Shown here one piece after another: positions 12,101 to 25,214 of a stretch of DNA of 64,000 bases. The stretch is from the NCBI RefSeq assembly GCF_932526225.1, contig NC_064038.1, positions 4,278,001 through 4,342,000 on the forward strand, written 5' to 3'. The stretch's first letter is position 1. Every line of letters starts with the position of its first letter. The notes beneath the pieces are model-generated. The model ran no database searches, was not told the DNA's origin, and saw only the letters and a list, made by a program, of their open reading frames with translations. Position numbers and translations under genes: made by a program. The DNA is from Nematostella vectensis. Lineage: Eukaryota > Cnidaria > Anthozoa > Actiniaria > Edwardsiidae.

Positions 12101-15100
12101 AATAAATATATTCTAAATATAACTTGACAACATTCAATGAACAAACAAGACGAGGACTTTACAGGAGCAAAGCTCTTGAGTCCCCTGAGTACACCAGCGA
12201 TGTTTGCTAATTTTGTGGGAAAATGAAGCAAAGCGTGTGCCAATCATTAGGAGGTGCGGTACGATGACACATGTACGTGACCATAAAACACGTGACAAAC
12301 AAGTGACATACCACAAGTTAAGAAAAGAGTGTGCCAATCTTATGGAAATGCACGTGACCATAAAACACGTGACTAGCACGTGACTTACCACGAGTGAAGG
12401 AAAGAGTGTGCCAATTTTATGGAAATGCGGGTACGGTGCACGTGACCATAAAACACGTAACTAGCACGTGACTTACCACGAGTTAAGAAAAGAGTGTGCC
12501 AATCTTATGGAAATGCGGGTACGATGACACATGCACGTGACCATAAAACACGTGACTAGCACGTGACTTACCACGAGTGAAGGGAAGCGTGTGCCAATCT
12601 TATGGAAGTGCGGAACGATGGCATCGTACTCGATGAACTTGAATGAGATGACGGATACCGAGTTCACGGCCTGTGCGCCCCAGTTCCGGTCGAGCGCGTC
12701 CAAGGAGCCTGGGCCGTAAAGATACAGCGTCTCCCCGTCTAGCTCCGCGAGGTGGCAGATACTAAGGGGGGAGGTTTCGGGAGATCTGAGAAGTGAGGAG
12801 ATTCGTTGATTAATCACAAGGAGGCTCGAGGAATTAGAAGTACCCATTACCAAATACGTATAGCAAAATCTTATCAAGAAAAGCACACAAACCAAAGTAT
12901 TTTTTTCTTATACCACCAAAAATCGTAGTAATTTTCTTGTATCACATACCTACACGGAAGTACGACTTGAAAGACAAGGTTAATTCGTGGTAAAATAAAA
13001 GATTAGACATAATAGGCTTGAATCGAAATCATTCTGGAAAATATTGAAATCAATAGCCTCTTTTTGCAGCAATAAAATTGAGCTATTTTTATTGTTTAGT
13101 TAATTTTTTTCAGCAATTCAAGAGGATTTAGTTCCGTTAAAATCTCTGATGTAGCGATCGCGTTACCATATTAAACAGTGATACATTTAGAGCACAGAAC
13201 ACAACAGACATAGCCCGATGGTTGTTAATGGTACGCACGTGTTATTGTCGTTGGCGTCTGTTGTGATGGACGAGACGCCGGAGCTGCTAGACGCCTGCGA
13301 GACGGGGGCGTCATTCAGGGGTGAGCCATTAGACCTGACAGGAGAGCGTATTTGATGAGAACCGAGATTACTGATGAGATATAAAATGATTTATATGTAA
13401 GACGACATAGTGTATATTCAATTCAATATAGAAGACTACAAAATGTTTTCAATTAAACATAGTCAAAAAGCACCCCGTGTTATTGCTTGTGGTATAATCT
13501 TAACTGCAAGCTTTCGGCTAAATTTACATGTATTTTACACTCAAAATCGATTCTATAAATAACGAATTTAGTAAAAATATCATGGGATTGGCGCGGAGAA
13601 TTATGGGATTTAAGCGAAGGATTATGGGATTGGCGAGGAAGATTATGGGATTGGCGCTAAGTAATATGGGACTGGTCACGTGCCTGTTGGACGTCTTGGC
13701 TTGCGTGAGCTCCCATTGCCTCTGTGCGTTGTTGATAGCGATGCGTCTCTTTTCCTGTACAAAGTTCACAAACGAGACATGATCAGCAATACACACACGA
13801 GAGGTGCGTCACATACATGCACTTATATGTCATTCTCATAAATTAGAGAAAACAATGTTTCGGCTTGGAAGAGCTTAAAAGGACTCGAACACAAAAAGAA
13901 CACGCTTTTAAAAAATAAGCACTTTGAAGTGTAGGACCAGATTCATGTTTTTCCGCCTATTCAACCTGTTTTTTAGATGTGTTATTGAAGAAGAGCTGCC
14001 ACAAATATAAAAATTCAATACTGACCCATTGGGTTCGCGGGAAACCAAACCAACCTCATAAGACAAAAAGGATGAGCATGCGAATACATGTATTCCATCA
14101 ACTACAGCAAATAATGTGATGAGCATGCGAATACATGCTCGAATACATGCTAATACAAATTACATGCGAATACATGTACCTTGATTTCGCCTTTGGTCAG
14201 ATGGTGAGGGAGGAAGATATAGCTCTGTTTTTATATTAATAAGGGATTAAATAGGGGTCAGGAATTAGAAAAGGTGGCAGAAGGCAGGCAAGAATGCGGG
14301 CGTGGAAGTGTGGAAGTACGAAAAGGAGAATCCGGATATCATTAAGAGATGGGTAAAAATCGTCCAGGATTTTGAGAATTGTGATAAAAGAGTATTGATA
14401 AAAGATTTCTGCGATTTGTTGAATTAGCATACCATAAGGATGAAAGGCACAAAAGCGGAAAACACAAGAAAACGAAGATGAACCGTTAAACATCAGGCGC
14501 AAACAGAATTGCAAGGCGACAACGAACATTGGATGATGGTATAGTCATGGTTGTCCACGTGGTGTACACGTGATTGTCACGTGTGGCGTACCTTCAAAAC
14601 CGCTAGCTTGTTCACTTCTTTTTTCTTCTCTTCCTCCTTCCGAGCCATCACCATGGCAATGCGCCGTTCCTCCTCCTAGACATAAGGGGTTGAGGTATCA
14701 ACTGGGACAACATCAGGCGCATGTCCAAGGGATCTGAACCTTATCTTACTGATGTGACGAGATGAGTTCGACTCTCGTTGACCACTTCGTTGGACGGTTA
14801 ACTTTTAGAAAAAGTTAAGGATGCCGATTTGAACTCAATTGATCCGTGGTCAGCGGATTCCTAATACCATTCGGTAAAGTCCCGTGTGAACAGTACAAGT
14901 ATCATCCAGAGTTGCTGCCACAAATCGAAATTGTTTGGAATGTAGGGGAGTTGTTTGACCTCGATGTGCTATTCCAAAAATGATCAACACCCTGAATTAT
15001 CCATGATTTTTTTCTATTTCGGGGGGAGGGGGGGTATTGGAAGTTTCCTGCAATTACAGCATCAAACACATCGCTACACACTTTTCAGCCAAACAGCACA

Positions 15101-18100
15101 ACCCTTCCTTATTCCTCCCCCTATACGTAAGTGATGCATCCCCTCCCCTCCCCCAATAGCACTCACTGTAATTCTCTTCATGTCAAGCTGTCGTAAGCAT
15201 GTAACGCTCTTCAGAACTGTCTGCTTGTACGTGACGTCACTAGCGAAAGGGTTGCCGTCAAGGGACAGCTCGGTGATTGACGTTGAACGCGTGAGGCAGT
15301 TTATGTCTTCAAACCTGAAAATCAATCAATCGATCTACCTAAAGCCATATGACCAAGGGAAAACGTGGCCGCAAAAAATGTGTAAAATACGTGTAATGAA
15401 TTTTTATTTACGTTATTACATTTTAATTCTATTTTTTTTTTTGCTGGATTCTATTGTCCCAAAGTCGCAAGATCGCGAAAAATAAAGTGACCTGTTTTTT
15501 TTTAGAAAATAGCGATATCGCGAAAAATAAAGTGTCGCGCGAAATTTCGCCATCTCAAAATCGCGAAATTTTGACGACGGCAAATTTAGTGTAACAAGGT
15601 ACTGACTCTTACCTCGAAATGCAATTGAAGCTCAGGAAAAGTCGCTGTAAATTACTAAGACGATCCACTTCCTCCTGTGCGCATAAAACCTCACATTTAA
15701 TATATTTCCAAAAACTCTATTCCGACGGCGGTAAACGAGTACGCTACACGCTACTTTTCGAGTAAATACGGCAGCTTACTGACCACTGTACAAATCTTGT
15801 TCCGTCTCAGGTTGAGTTCTGCCAGAGAGCGCATCCCACTGATGTTACATACTTTAAGGATCTCGTTTCCTGCGAGATTAAGCACGCGGAGCTCCGTCAA
15901 GTGGCTTAGATTCTCGATCTTGCTTATCTGGAACCACATGGAAGAGAGGAACGTTTAACACACAACGAAAGGTTAGAGGGAAATGCTGGGACTCAGACAT
16001 GTCTTTCAGAAAGATGTTGAAAAACTCTTCTTGACTGGTAACTTGTCTTATTTTAGTTTGTCTGTTGGTGGAAGTATTTTAGTGGTTCTAGGATTGTCGT
16101 TCAAAACCGTGACCGAGGCTAAATTACTTTTTATAGTGTGTTCTCTAAAAACCCGGCTCAAAGACCCTAAATAAAAAGTAAAGATGCTTTTTTTAACCTT
16201 AGTCAAACATTCTTACCCGAAAGTTAGTCTTACCCGAGATAAATTTATAAAATAGAGCCCGAAGACAAGACCTATACCTAACGCATCAGAGTTTTGCACA
16301 CAATTACCTAGCGCCCTAAAGAGCGTCAAAAGAAGAAATGAAAGACGCTGGAATTCATCGATGTACATGTACGTCCATTAGCAAAACTAGCCGTCAGACA
16401 AGAACCCGACATAAACTTGACTCTGTTGTTTGTTTTTCGTTTACGCTCATTTCAAACGCGGCATCTGGCATGCCCCGAGTTGGGTGTTCACGGCCGACAA
16501 ATACAAATATGCGGCGACGTCTGCAGTTAAGCCACTTGTCATTACTAATTAATATCATTTCAATTAGGAATCATATCTGACAAGTAAATTTTATGCCAAA
16601 TCTGGCTACATATCCACAACATACCCTATTCCCGTGTAAGTCCAAGACGTCTAGTTTTGTCAGAGCTTCCAAGTTATTAATTTTTCGTATTCTGGTGACA
16701 AACAATAAATACAAAAAAGAAAGTCAGATCAAGTTCCATCACGAAAAACCAGTTGTCCAGGGATTGTCACACCTGACGTACCTATTTTTTCCAAGCATAA
16801 GTACTCGTAATGACTTTAGGCTCGATAGTCCAGATATCTCCTCTATTTGGTTGTCATAAATGTCCAGGAAAATAAGTCGGCGCAAGTTGGCAAGGTGCTG
16901 GATATTACGAATTAAGTTGTGCTGGAAATTGAGCAGGCGCAAGTTGTCTTCGCCTTCCAAGATGGGGCACACGGTCAATCGCCGCCTGAAAACAAACGCC
17001 ACATAAAAATACGGTCCTCGACCACGAACGACTATTAATTAACAAGCCAACTAAAGCTTTAAGAAAATCGATGTTTTGCAGATGAAAGCTAGGATGTTCT
17101 TAAACAAACTGAAGCAGTTATTTGTTAAGCTGGTTGGTTGTTAATCACATATAACGTTTTCTTATTTGCCAAGGTGGCAAAGGTAGCGCGCGTTAAGAAG
17201 AAAATTATAAACTGCCGCTTTTCTTTAGACTAGTAATATATACTGGAAATAGAGCTAAATATTAATATCATTTTTATTATGAATATAATAACAATGGATT
17301 GAATATGTTTAATAGCTGGAAAAAAGGTTATTTTTTGTTTGTTTGAGCAAAAGAAAAAAGTGTGCGAAATAGCGATCGATGAGCGAGCTATTTGTGATGA
17401 GCGAGCAATTGGAATTTCTCTGAGATACAAAAAGAAGATCACACACAAAAAAAATTAAAGGTCTAAAAGGATTTTTCTCAAATGACTTACCTATCCAAAT
17501 TTAGCCGATCAGGGTTGGCCTGTCTTTCTTCGGGTAGTCGATACACGATCGGAATGCCCGGTGCCGAAGGCGATTCGGCGAAAATCACCCGATCACCTGC
17601 CGTAAACAAATCATATATTCATGGTCGAATATCATTAGAAATGAAACACAAGGCGAAGGGTCTCCAGCAGTTCGGCGCCAGGAATTACACTTTGTGAATG
17701 GTTTAGAATGAAGAGAAAAATTGGGTTACATTGGGTTTTCTACATTACAAATTTTACACGAACAGAACTTACTACCAAACATGGTTAAATTCAATTAAAC
17801 TTTATAATAATAAGATACTTCTAATCATTAATAGGGGGTTACAGTTTTAACTGTTATCATTCAATAGTTTGATACAGCTATTCGACTAATTTCTATTCAA
17901 CTAGAACCTTATCTGCATACGGACATTTCTAACGCGCGAATCCACAGAAGCTGTGAAGACCTTACCTTGTTCGAGGATACTGTACGGGATTGTTGAGCAG
18001 TTAGGCAAATAAAAAGGTTGCATCGCGTAATTTGTGTTTTTAAAACCGTAGTTAAGTCATTAAAAGCAAAACCACTTAGACAAGACTGAACTTACAATAA

Positions 18101-21100
18101 CAAAACCGCGTTAAACGCTTATGTAAAAAGGTAAAAAAAAAGATTTTTCTGTTATGTGGCTTATTGGCAAACAGGACGCGTTCCCTGAGAGGATGGGATT
18201 CCACCGTTTTGGGACGCGAGTTGAACACAGAGCCTACATAGAACTATTTGAACTCATAGAAATCATTCATTATTCAAAAGCCGAACGCGCTTTTATTAAC
18301 ACTTATATCAACTACAAAGCAAACTACATCCTTTCCACCAAATGCGTGAAACGCTTTGGTATGTGTCAAAACATAAAGGCCCTGTCAGTGAAAATATCGA
18401 TTAAAATACAAATATCTAAGTTATTTTAAGTCAGAGGTTTAGAATTTGATTTAAAAATAACAGTTCCACACTTTCTTTCAAATAAGAAAACATTCACTTT
18501 TTAGTACTTTTGCTTTTTTCGTTTGATTCTGGGACGGACAAGCAAAGTTTTCAACGAAACTATTTGGGATTTTCAAAGACTAAGAAAGGTATTTTTTTCG
18601 TAAGAAAACATGTAGTAACGAGAAAACATTTTGATCGACCTGCGAAAATGTTGACAACAGAGTGCTGACAGTTCTGAGCCCGCTAACATCCAATCAACAC
18701 ATGTCATCGGGTATTTGGGTATTCAAAAACTAGGATATATTCATGGCTTTTGTAAGGTCTATAAAGAATCCTTTGGACAAGCCGTCGTCGGTTGTTGTAA
18801 ATTGGCATTATTTATTCGCTTTAAATTTAAAGAGATCGTTTTTCTTAAATGGATAGCTTATCAACATTTCCTCTAATAACTCAAGACTAGACAGCACAGC
18901 ACAAGTATTCATCTTAAAAAGGCATTGTTAGAATTGTAAAACCTCAAAAATTGAAATTTATTTAGCTCCTTGCCGTAAAATAGACAGATCTAATAAAATA
19001 GTTATTTCTGTGATTTTTTTAAAACTTTATAAAGGGCATTAGAAAACTTATGGCGCGCGTGTGATAAAAAAAATCCATTGATGTATTTCACTACGACAGT
19101 TATTCAAGGATTCGTACTTTACTTTGCGGCGAAACTATTCATATCACACAAAAAGTCACTTTAACTGTAAATAAACCTTTTTTTTCAGCAAAAAGGTAAA
19201 GCTAAAAAATAGTGCATTGATTCGTTCGTATCACTAGCAATGAAGTACACGGGCAAAAATAATTCAAAAGCAAACTTGCGCGAGTTTAAAGATATTATGA
19301 ACTGTTAATGGGTTTAAGACGTGACTCCAGCATTTTAACCCCATGGAAAAGGTGCCAAAGTTTGTGGTAGATGGCGTGATAAATAGACCCCGATATTTTT
19401 CACAGCAGGTGTAATAGCACTCGCAAATATATCAAAACTCGGAATAAAGCTATCTACCTAAAGAAAAATCTTTTTTCCTTTTTTTTTTTCGTTTTAAAAG
19501 AACGATTAACATTAAACTTTCAAAGTTTTTTAAAACAATTAGTTAAAAAAACAATTGAGTTTTTCGTATTAACTCGCCGCTTCAATGTTCAATTCAATAT
19601 CCCCAATGGTTACAAAGTAAACAACATACGTTTCAAGAAGGTATCTCACGATAAATGTATCAAAGTATATATTAAAAGAGCTCACAGTCGATACCTTACC
19701 TATAGATTTCCCGGGGTTGACCATAGTGTATGTTATTGGATTCACAAAACGCGGAGCTTCCATGGCCAACAGCGTGCAATAGATACGTTGTACACGGCTA
19801 CAGAAAACCAATTACTCCCACAGAAACATGACGTTCCAAAGCTACTCTGGCAATCAAAGCATTTGAGGTATAAGTATTGTACCGATTGTTTTTACTTAGC
19901 GATCAGTGGGTGGCGAGAGTCACTTGGAAACATTCTCAGATGGATACGTGCCGAGCTTTGTGGGCAGTATTTTAAACAACGATATTGCTCAGCAGGTATT
20001 GCATTCATATAATCGATTTTCGGTTTGAATTATTCATGTTTTAATGAAATAGCGCCCGCGAGAGACAGAGATCATTTGTTTATGGACAAAGTCGTCTACA
20101 GGCAAATTGTTATTTTAAGAAAAGTAGTTTGACTTCAAAAGAAAAGCAAATATAATTAGAGTCAGCGTAGGGGCTATAACACTCAGTCAGCATTCAGCAT
20201 AACTTCGCGTTGGCCTGGAAAAACTATTATTCCTTTAAAAAATATTACACCAAAATATGGCGAGAATCCTCTAAAATTCTCTGAAAGTTTTTTTTTAAAA
20301 AGTAGAAAAGCACGCCAGATAAGTTAGGCTTGAGAAAATTAGATTTAATACACACCAAAAATAAATTGCATTTAAAACAGAATAGGGAATTCCATTTCCT
20401 TGTAAAATAATTCAAGTTATTGGACAATTGAAAAATTCAAAAACCATGCAAATAGAAACGTATCTTTTATGTACTTAAATTGTATACCTAAAAAATAGTA
20501 TACTTTTATCGAAACAAAAAGAGCAGAAGTGCAATATGGGAAAAGTTATTTGCATAAGCTTGCTTTTCCAAAATACAGACAAGGACCATACTGTAAATAT
20601 CTTCCTTTTAGTGGCGTTTATTAAATAAGAAAATAATTAAATAATCTCTGTTGGCCAACATTATATGTCATCCTAGCAAAATACCAAGTTTTAAAACGCA
20701 CACATTGAAATCGGCAATTTTGAGAAAGCTACAGTATTGCTATATCTGCTTCCCATTAGATTTGGCAAATGAAGAATGAAACATCGTTTTTAGGAGTTAT
20801 TTCGAGATTTATTCACATAATTTGTCCTCCAATATTTGATGAAAGCAATAACAAAGGTTTGGATGATTGGAGCTCTGGATAGAAAATGTCACTATGAATT
20901 TATACTGTATGTACGATATTTAAAAACTTTAATGTTTCTGGGTTAATCAACAAGAGAATGTTATTATACCAAGCCACTATATTTCGTCAAATTCATGACT
21001 TTTTTTATACAAAAGAAGAACTCCTATGGCAAACAGCAGGCTATTAGAAAACTGATGGTTCAACATTTGTGAATACTGGATAGTCAGTGCTTTTGCAAAA

Positions 21101-23298
21101 GGCAAGTTTCTCCACAGACAATGACCATTTATTGTGCAGTTAGTATTTAGTGTACTGATCTATTGAGGTCAGCCAACTAAAAATATTAATATTTTTTATC
21201 TTACAACAGAAGAAGTTCAATAGAGACAGAGGAGGGATTCGGGTAATGAGTGCTTATAATGAGATTTGATGGTAGGTCTGAATATAATTAATGCAGCACT
21301 ACAGTAAAAGAGTAATACAAACATGAGCTATCCGTACCTAATCCCTATCCTCATTTATGATTCTCCTTACTGTACTCACATAGGTCTTGTTAATAAGATG
21401 AGAAGAATTTAATTTATGATCAGGCTTATTAAAACCCTTTACTACAATGCAATGCAATGCAATAAACTTTATCTAACAAAGGTAACATGATAACTTTTGA
21501 CAGTTTTCTAACCCATGGCCCTCCTAAACTATACTATACTATATTAGTCATTCTCCTTACTGCATTCGCATGCAGTTATTTAAACCATTCACAACTAACT
21601 CATTAGTGATTCTCCTTACTGTACTCACATGAGCCTTTAAAATTTAGAGAATCTGAGGTAACATTAGAGTTATTTCATCTTACAATCAGCCTTCCCAAAA
21701 CTCGCCAACACCCAGGTCAATGAGCCGCCTTCTCTGGAGGTTTGACTCTCTCCATTTAAACAGAAATTATATTATTTTTGTTTTGTTACTGACAAGGAAA
21801 AAGAAACCTTCAGCATCCAAACTGCCTCCAGACTCATAATGACCTGCTCCTCAAAATCTTTTTTGAGAAGGTTGACAATAGGGGAGATAAAATAATACCA
21901 AACAAATCATACAGTAGGATTGTTACCTGGAAGAAACACTTGGTTCTTAGTGGGCCTTGCCTGTGACCCAGCACTGAGTGATGGGCGCATCTGCTGCCCC
22001 GCCCTGTCATCCTCCGTGTCTGTACCCTCCCTGCTGTTCTGGTTTGCTGTGGGCTGGTTGTCTGAATTGTAAACTGATGATGGCTGTAGAACTTGTTTTT
22101 GCACCTTGTGCAGCTCATGGAAGGAGGGGGTGGCGTAGTTCTGCTGCCGAGACCCCATAGATGTGTCGGTGGTGGAGCGAGAGTATTCTAAAAAGGTTCA
22201 AAAGAGAACAAGGGTACAACCTAAAGAATCATACATAAATAAACATTTATTGTTAGTTCTTAAAAATACAAACACAACTCAAAACGTGTTCTAACCTATA
22301 CTTACAGTATTACGCTTTCCAATTTTCCTACTAAATATTTTAAAGATTTTTTGTCACTTTTAAAGGTGACAACTGATTTTATTAATCTATCATTTTATAT
22401 CTATCAAGAGGTAAACACTCACGCAAGACAGATGGTGCTCTATCAGGAGCTAACTTGTCATCGGATAATGGAGAGCCTGGTTTGCTTCTATATTTGCTGT
22501 TCATCTGTGTCGCTGAGGTGGGCCTTGAAGGAGAGGCAGAGTCTCGGCCATGCTTCCAATCTATGGACTGGGATATATAATGATAGTAAATAGTTTGTAT
22601 CTAAGAGTTTCTAGATTCTGCCAGTGAGTAGAGGTGTGATTCCAGACAAGATTTATACCCCTTCTCTTCAGATGCAATTTGAAATTCCGCAAGGAAGGGG
22701 GAGGGGGTTTTTGAATTTCAGTGCCAAATTCCAGGGGCCAAAAAAACTGTCTCCTAGAAGATAATATGAAACTGTAATTTGCTATGCAGTTTCTGGGGTC
22801 ACTTTGTCTTGATCCCGTTATTGTAGTATCCTGTTCATACTTACTTTCTACATTTTACAGTAGTATTTGCCAGTCAAGGTGTAAAGGCTATATTGCCATA
22901 TCAAACTTAAAAAGTGGGCATAAAAGCAGATATCTTTCTTAGTTGTGACTTATGGTTAGTTTCATATATTTTATTACTATGTCACAACAAACTCATAGAA
23001 AATACTTTTTGTCGAACATCATTGACACGATTGTCGAGTCCTGTCAAGCAAGTCCTGTCCTGTGAGCCCTGACCTGTTTAGATGACGGTCTTTCAACAAC
23101 AGGAGTTGCCTGAGCTTGCAAGCTATAATGTAACCCGATATTAGCACCCTAAACACAAACAACAATAAAATGTCAATTCTAATTACAAAACTTTACGAGC
23201 CAATTTGTCGGATATAATTTTTCCTCAAACAATTCGATCCTTACATCTCTTGCGACAACCCGTCCTGTCTTGGCTGCCCGGCTAGGATGGTGATACAT
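9190..23298 (-). CDS. LRRC49: Leucine-rich repeat-containing protein 49 (LRRC49)
   Basis: LRRC49 is a subunit of the tubulin polyglutamylase complex, which adds glutamate chains to axonemal and other microtubules. Eighteen exons join in phase to 768 residues (human 686): 23245-23298, 23074-23148, 22423-22567, 21927-22187, 17491-17596, 16782-16985, 16625-16691, 15784-15927, 15613-15674, 15167-15314, 14592-14675, 13684-13754, 13239-13334, 12572-12785, 11578-11763, 10882-10991, 10416-10491, 9190-9393. The N-terminus (ANIGLHYSLQ) matches human VNCGLH. An SDS22-type LRR block follows: LTVCPILEGEDNLRLLNFQH, LDVLDLHGN, LRVLNLAGNEI, LQRLFLSFN and LRQLDMKRIT. Then come the EEERRIAMV helix, the second domain (GETLYLYGPGSLDALDRNWG, FTLWRPYVLFRLAH) and a C-terminal helix ending DSIRQRK. 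The exon at 13684 appears to use a GC donor (CAG|GCACGT), since only that join keeps phase. Introns hold minisatellites at 9455, 11010 and 12225. Confidence 0.95.
9455..10280. repeat. 111-bp minisatellite in the last LRRC49 intron
   Basis: About six units of 111 bp are rich in gacagacag and contain cagcagatggcgg and gaatgaaaaaaaacattc. A tail of shorter 30-33-bp gacagacagatagg units follows to about 10280. The array fills most of the intron between coding exons 10416-10491 and 9190-9393. Its reverse strand is open for 216 codons only because 111 is a multiple of three. It does not copy either neighbouring splice site. Confidence 0.9.
11010..11320. repeat. 46-bp minisatellite next to LRRC49 exon acceptor at 10991
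   Basis: Six to seven units of about 46 bp (core gaagaaaagatgtgcatata) lie just upstream, in the gene's sense, of the exon that starts at 10991. The branch-point and polypyrimidine side of that acceptor (cttcacacttgctt and actctt) resembles one unit, so the array probably grew from the acceptor-proximal intron. The units lack the AG and the exon bases. Confidence 0.9.
12225..12612 (-). repeat. 75-95-bp repeat copying the LRRC49 exon 11 donor region
   Basis: Four degenerate units follow the coding exon 12572-12785. Each minus-strand unit repeats the exon end (CCATAAGATTGGCACAC, then a CTCGTG-like segment) and the donor GTAAGTCACGTG or GTATGTCAC, then ACGTG-rich intron. The real exon reads HKIGTRFPSLV at this point; copies encode IRLAHSFL-like or MIGTRFASF-like variants in shifted frames. 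ACGTG occurs about three times per unit. Confidence 0.85.
17700..21926. other. Long LRRC49 intron
   Basis: Apart from the alternative first exon at 19700-19763, I see only AT-rich intron sequence here. Three scattered copies of a short motif (attctccttactg, then cacat or gcatg) occur near 21350, 21550 and 21610. No other exon with family similarity was recognised on either strand. Confidence 0.5.
19700..19763 (-). CDS. LRRC49: Probable alternative first coding exon of LRRC49
   Basis: The minus strand opens with ATG and encodes MEAPRFVNPITYTMVNPGKS-I, then reaches a good donor (ATAG|GTAAGG) in phase 1. The upstream coding exon 21927-22187 also ends in phase 1 (CCAG|GTAACA). Both therefore join in frame to the exon at 17491-17596 (GDRVIFAESP). 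This suggests a second promoter producing a protein about 157 residues shorter at the N-terminus that still keeps every LRR. It could also be a chance ORF with a cryptic donor; transcripts would decide. Confidence 0.5.
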
Positions 23299-23400
23299 TT
23301 TACAAGACGCTAATGTAAACCTGGGATGAATCACCTGATTCCTGCGTAAGTTTTACAAATAAATACAAACAACAACCTATAATTTGGCTATGAGATGGGC

Positions 23401-23433
23401 GCCATTTTGGTTTGAAATTAGTTACCGCTGACC
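23401..23433 (-). promoter_or_regulatory. 5' block shared with the lysine-rich gene promoter
   Basis: About 100 bp upstream of the LRRC49 start lies gccattttggtttgaaa, followed four bases later by ttaccgctgacc. The same two strings occur in the same order at 36817-36858, at the start of the lysine-rich repeat gene. On the minus strand the first reads CCAAAATGGC, a YY1-like motif. They may be a shared core-promoter or 5' UTR module, or traces of a common repeat. Confidence 0.4.
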
Positions 23434-23811
23434 TGGTTGCTTGGCAGCTGCCAGTAAGGTCCCGGATGACAAACTATCGTAACCCCGATCGCAAAATTGG
23501 ACATTGCAATTATTCTTTTCTTTTTTTTTTAATTCGAGATCAAGAAATTAGAAAGCCAAAACCAAAGCCCTCTTAAAACATAATACCAGAACCACTAAGA
23601 CCATGCAAGTCATGGCTGGATCACCGAGAAATGTTATTAGTACGAAATTCTCGTAGACTCACGATAGAAACGCAACTGAAAGCAAATGCTTTATTTTATT
23701 AGCGCAACTAAGCGCACTCTTGTTTTTTAATTGGTATTTTTTTTAAATAATGTAAATAGTTCTTAATTCATTTTGTTATACGAGCACGTGTAAAAACACT
23801 TTACCAGATAG

Positions 23812-25080
23812 CGCTTTGCCAGACAGACAGGGCGCGCTTAGACACTTCATCAGACAGACAACGCGCACGTTCCAAGACAAACAGGCCGCGCTAAGCACAC
23901 TTCACCAGAGAGACAACGCACATTTTCCAAGACAGGCAGAGCGCTCTTTTTCAGACAGACAGCGCACACTTTACAAGACAGTCAGAGCGCTCTTTATCAG
24001 ACAGACAACGCACACTTTACAAGACAGGCAGAGCACACTTTACAAGACAGACAACGCACACTTTACAAGACAGGCAGAGCACACTTTACAAGACAGGCAG
24101 AGCGCTCTTTATCAGACAGACAGAGCACACTTTACAAGACAGACAGCGCACACTTTACAAGACAGACAGAGCGCTCTTTATCAGACAGACAGCGCACACT
24201 TTACAAGACAGGCAGAGCGCTATTTATCAGACAGACAGCGCACACTTTACAAGACAGACAGAGCACACTTTACAAGACAGGCAGAGCGCTATTTATCAGA
24301 CAGACAGCGCACACTTTACAAGACAGGCAGAGCGCTCTTTATCAGACAGACAGCGCACACTTTACAAGACAGACAGAGCACACTTTACAAGACAGACAGC
24401 GCACACTTTAAAAGACAGACAGCGAGCTCTTTATCAGACAGACAGAGCACACTTTACAAGACAGGCAGAGCGCTATTTATCAGACAGACAGAGCACACTT
24501 TACAAGACAGGCAGAGCGCTATTTATCAGACAGACAGAGCACACTTTACAAGACAGACAGCGCACACTTTACAAGACAGACAGCGCACACTTTACAAGAC
24601 AAACAGGCCGCGCTAAGCACACTTCACCAGAGAGACAACGCACATTTTCCAAGACAGGCAGAGCGCTCTTTTTCAGACAGACAGCGCACACTTTACAAGA
24701 CAGGCAGAGCGCTCTTTATCAGACAGACAGAGCACACTTTACAAGACAGGCAGAGCGCTATTTATCAGACAGACAGAGCACACTTTACAAGACAGACAGC
24801 GCACACTTTACAAGACAGACAGCGCACACTTTACAAGACAAACAGGCCGCGCTAAGCACACTTCACCAGAGAGACAACGCACATTTTCCAAGACAGGCAG
24901 AGCGCTCTTTTTCAGACAGACAGCGCACACTTTACAAGACAGACAGAGCGCTCTTTATCAGACAGACAGCGCACAGAGCGCTCTTTATCAGACAGACAGC
25001 GCACACTTTACAAGACAGACAGCGCGCACTTGAGACGCTTTACCAGATAGACAGGGCGCAATCTACACATTTCATCAGAC
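23812..25080. repeat. Intergenic compound minisatellite (gacagacagcgcacactttaca)
   Basis: Units of about 22-48 bp built from cagacagacagcgcacacttt and gcagagcgctctttatcag alternate across this 1.27-kb array. A longer segment beginning aaacaggccgcgctaagcac recurs near 23878, 24600 and 24840, showing a higher-order period of about 240 bp on the right side. The array lies between the LRRC49 5' end and the 3' end of the lysine-rich gene. The 266-codon open frame through it is a by-product of the repeat. Confidence 0.9.
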
Positions 25081-25214
25081 ATAGCGCGCAAAGCACACTT
25101 CACTAGACAGACAACACAAGCTATTTCCGAGCTAAATTTATTCATGTATGTTTAAATATATACATATATATTGTGAGAACAACAGTTTAGAGGTAGACCA
25201 TGGGGTCAATATAT

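Noticed and set aside
23816-24616. 266-codon frame in the gacagacag array
   Set aside because: Low-complexity repeat with no unique flanks and no splice or start context.
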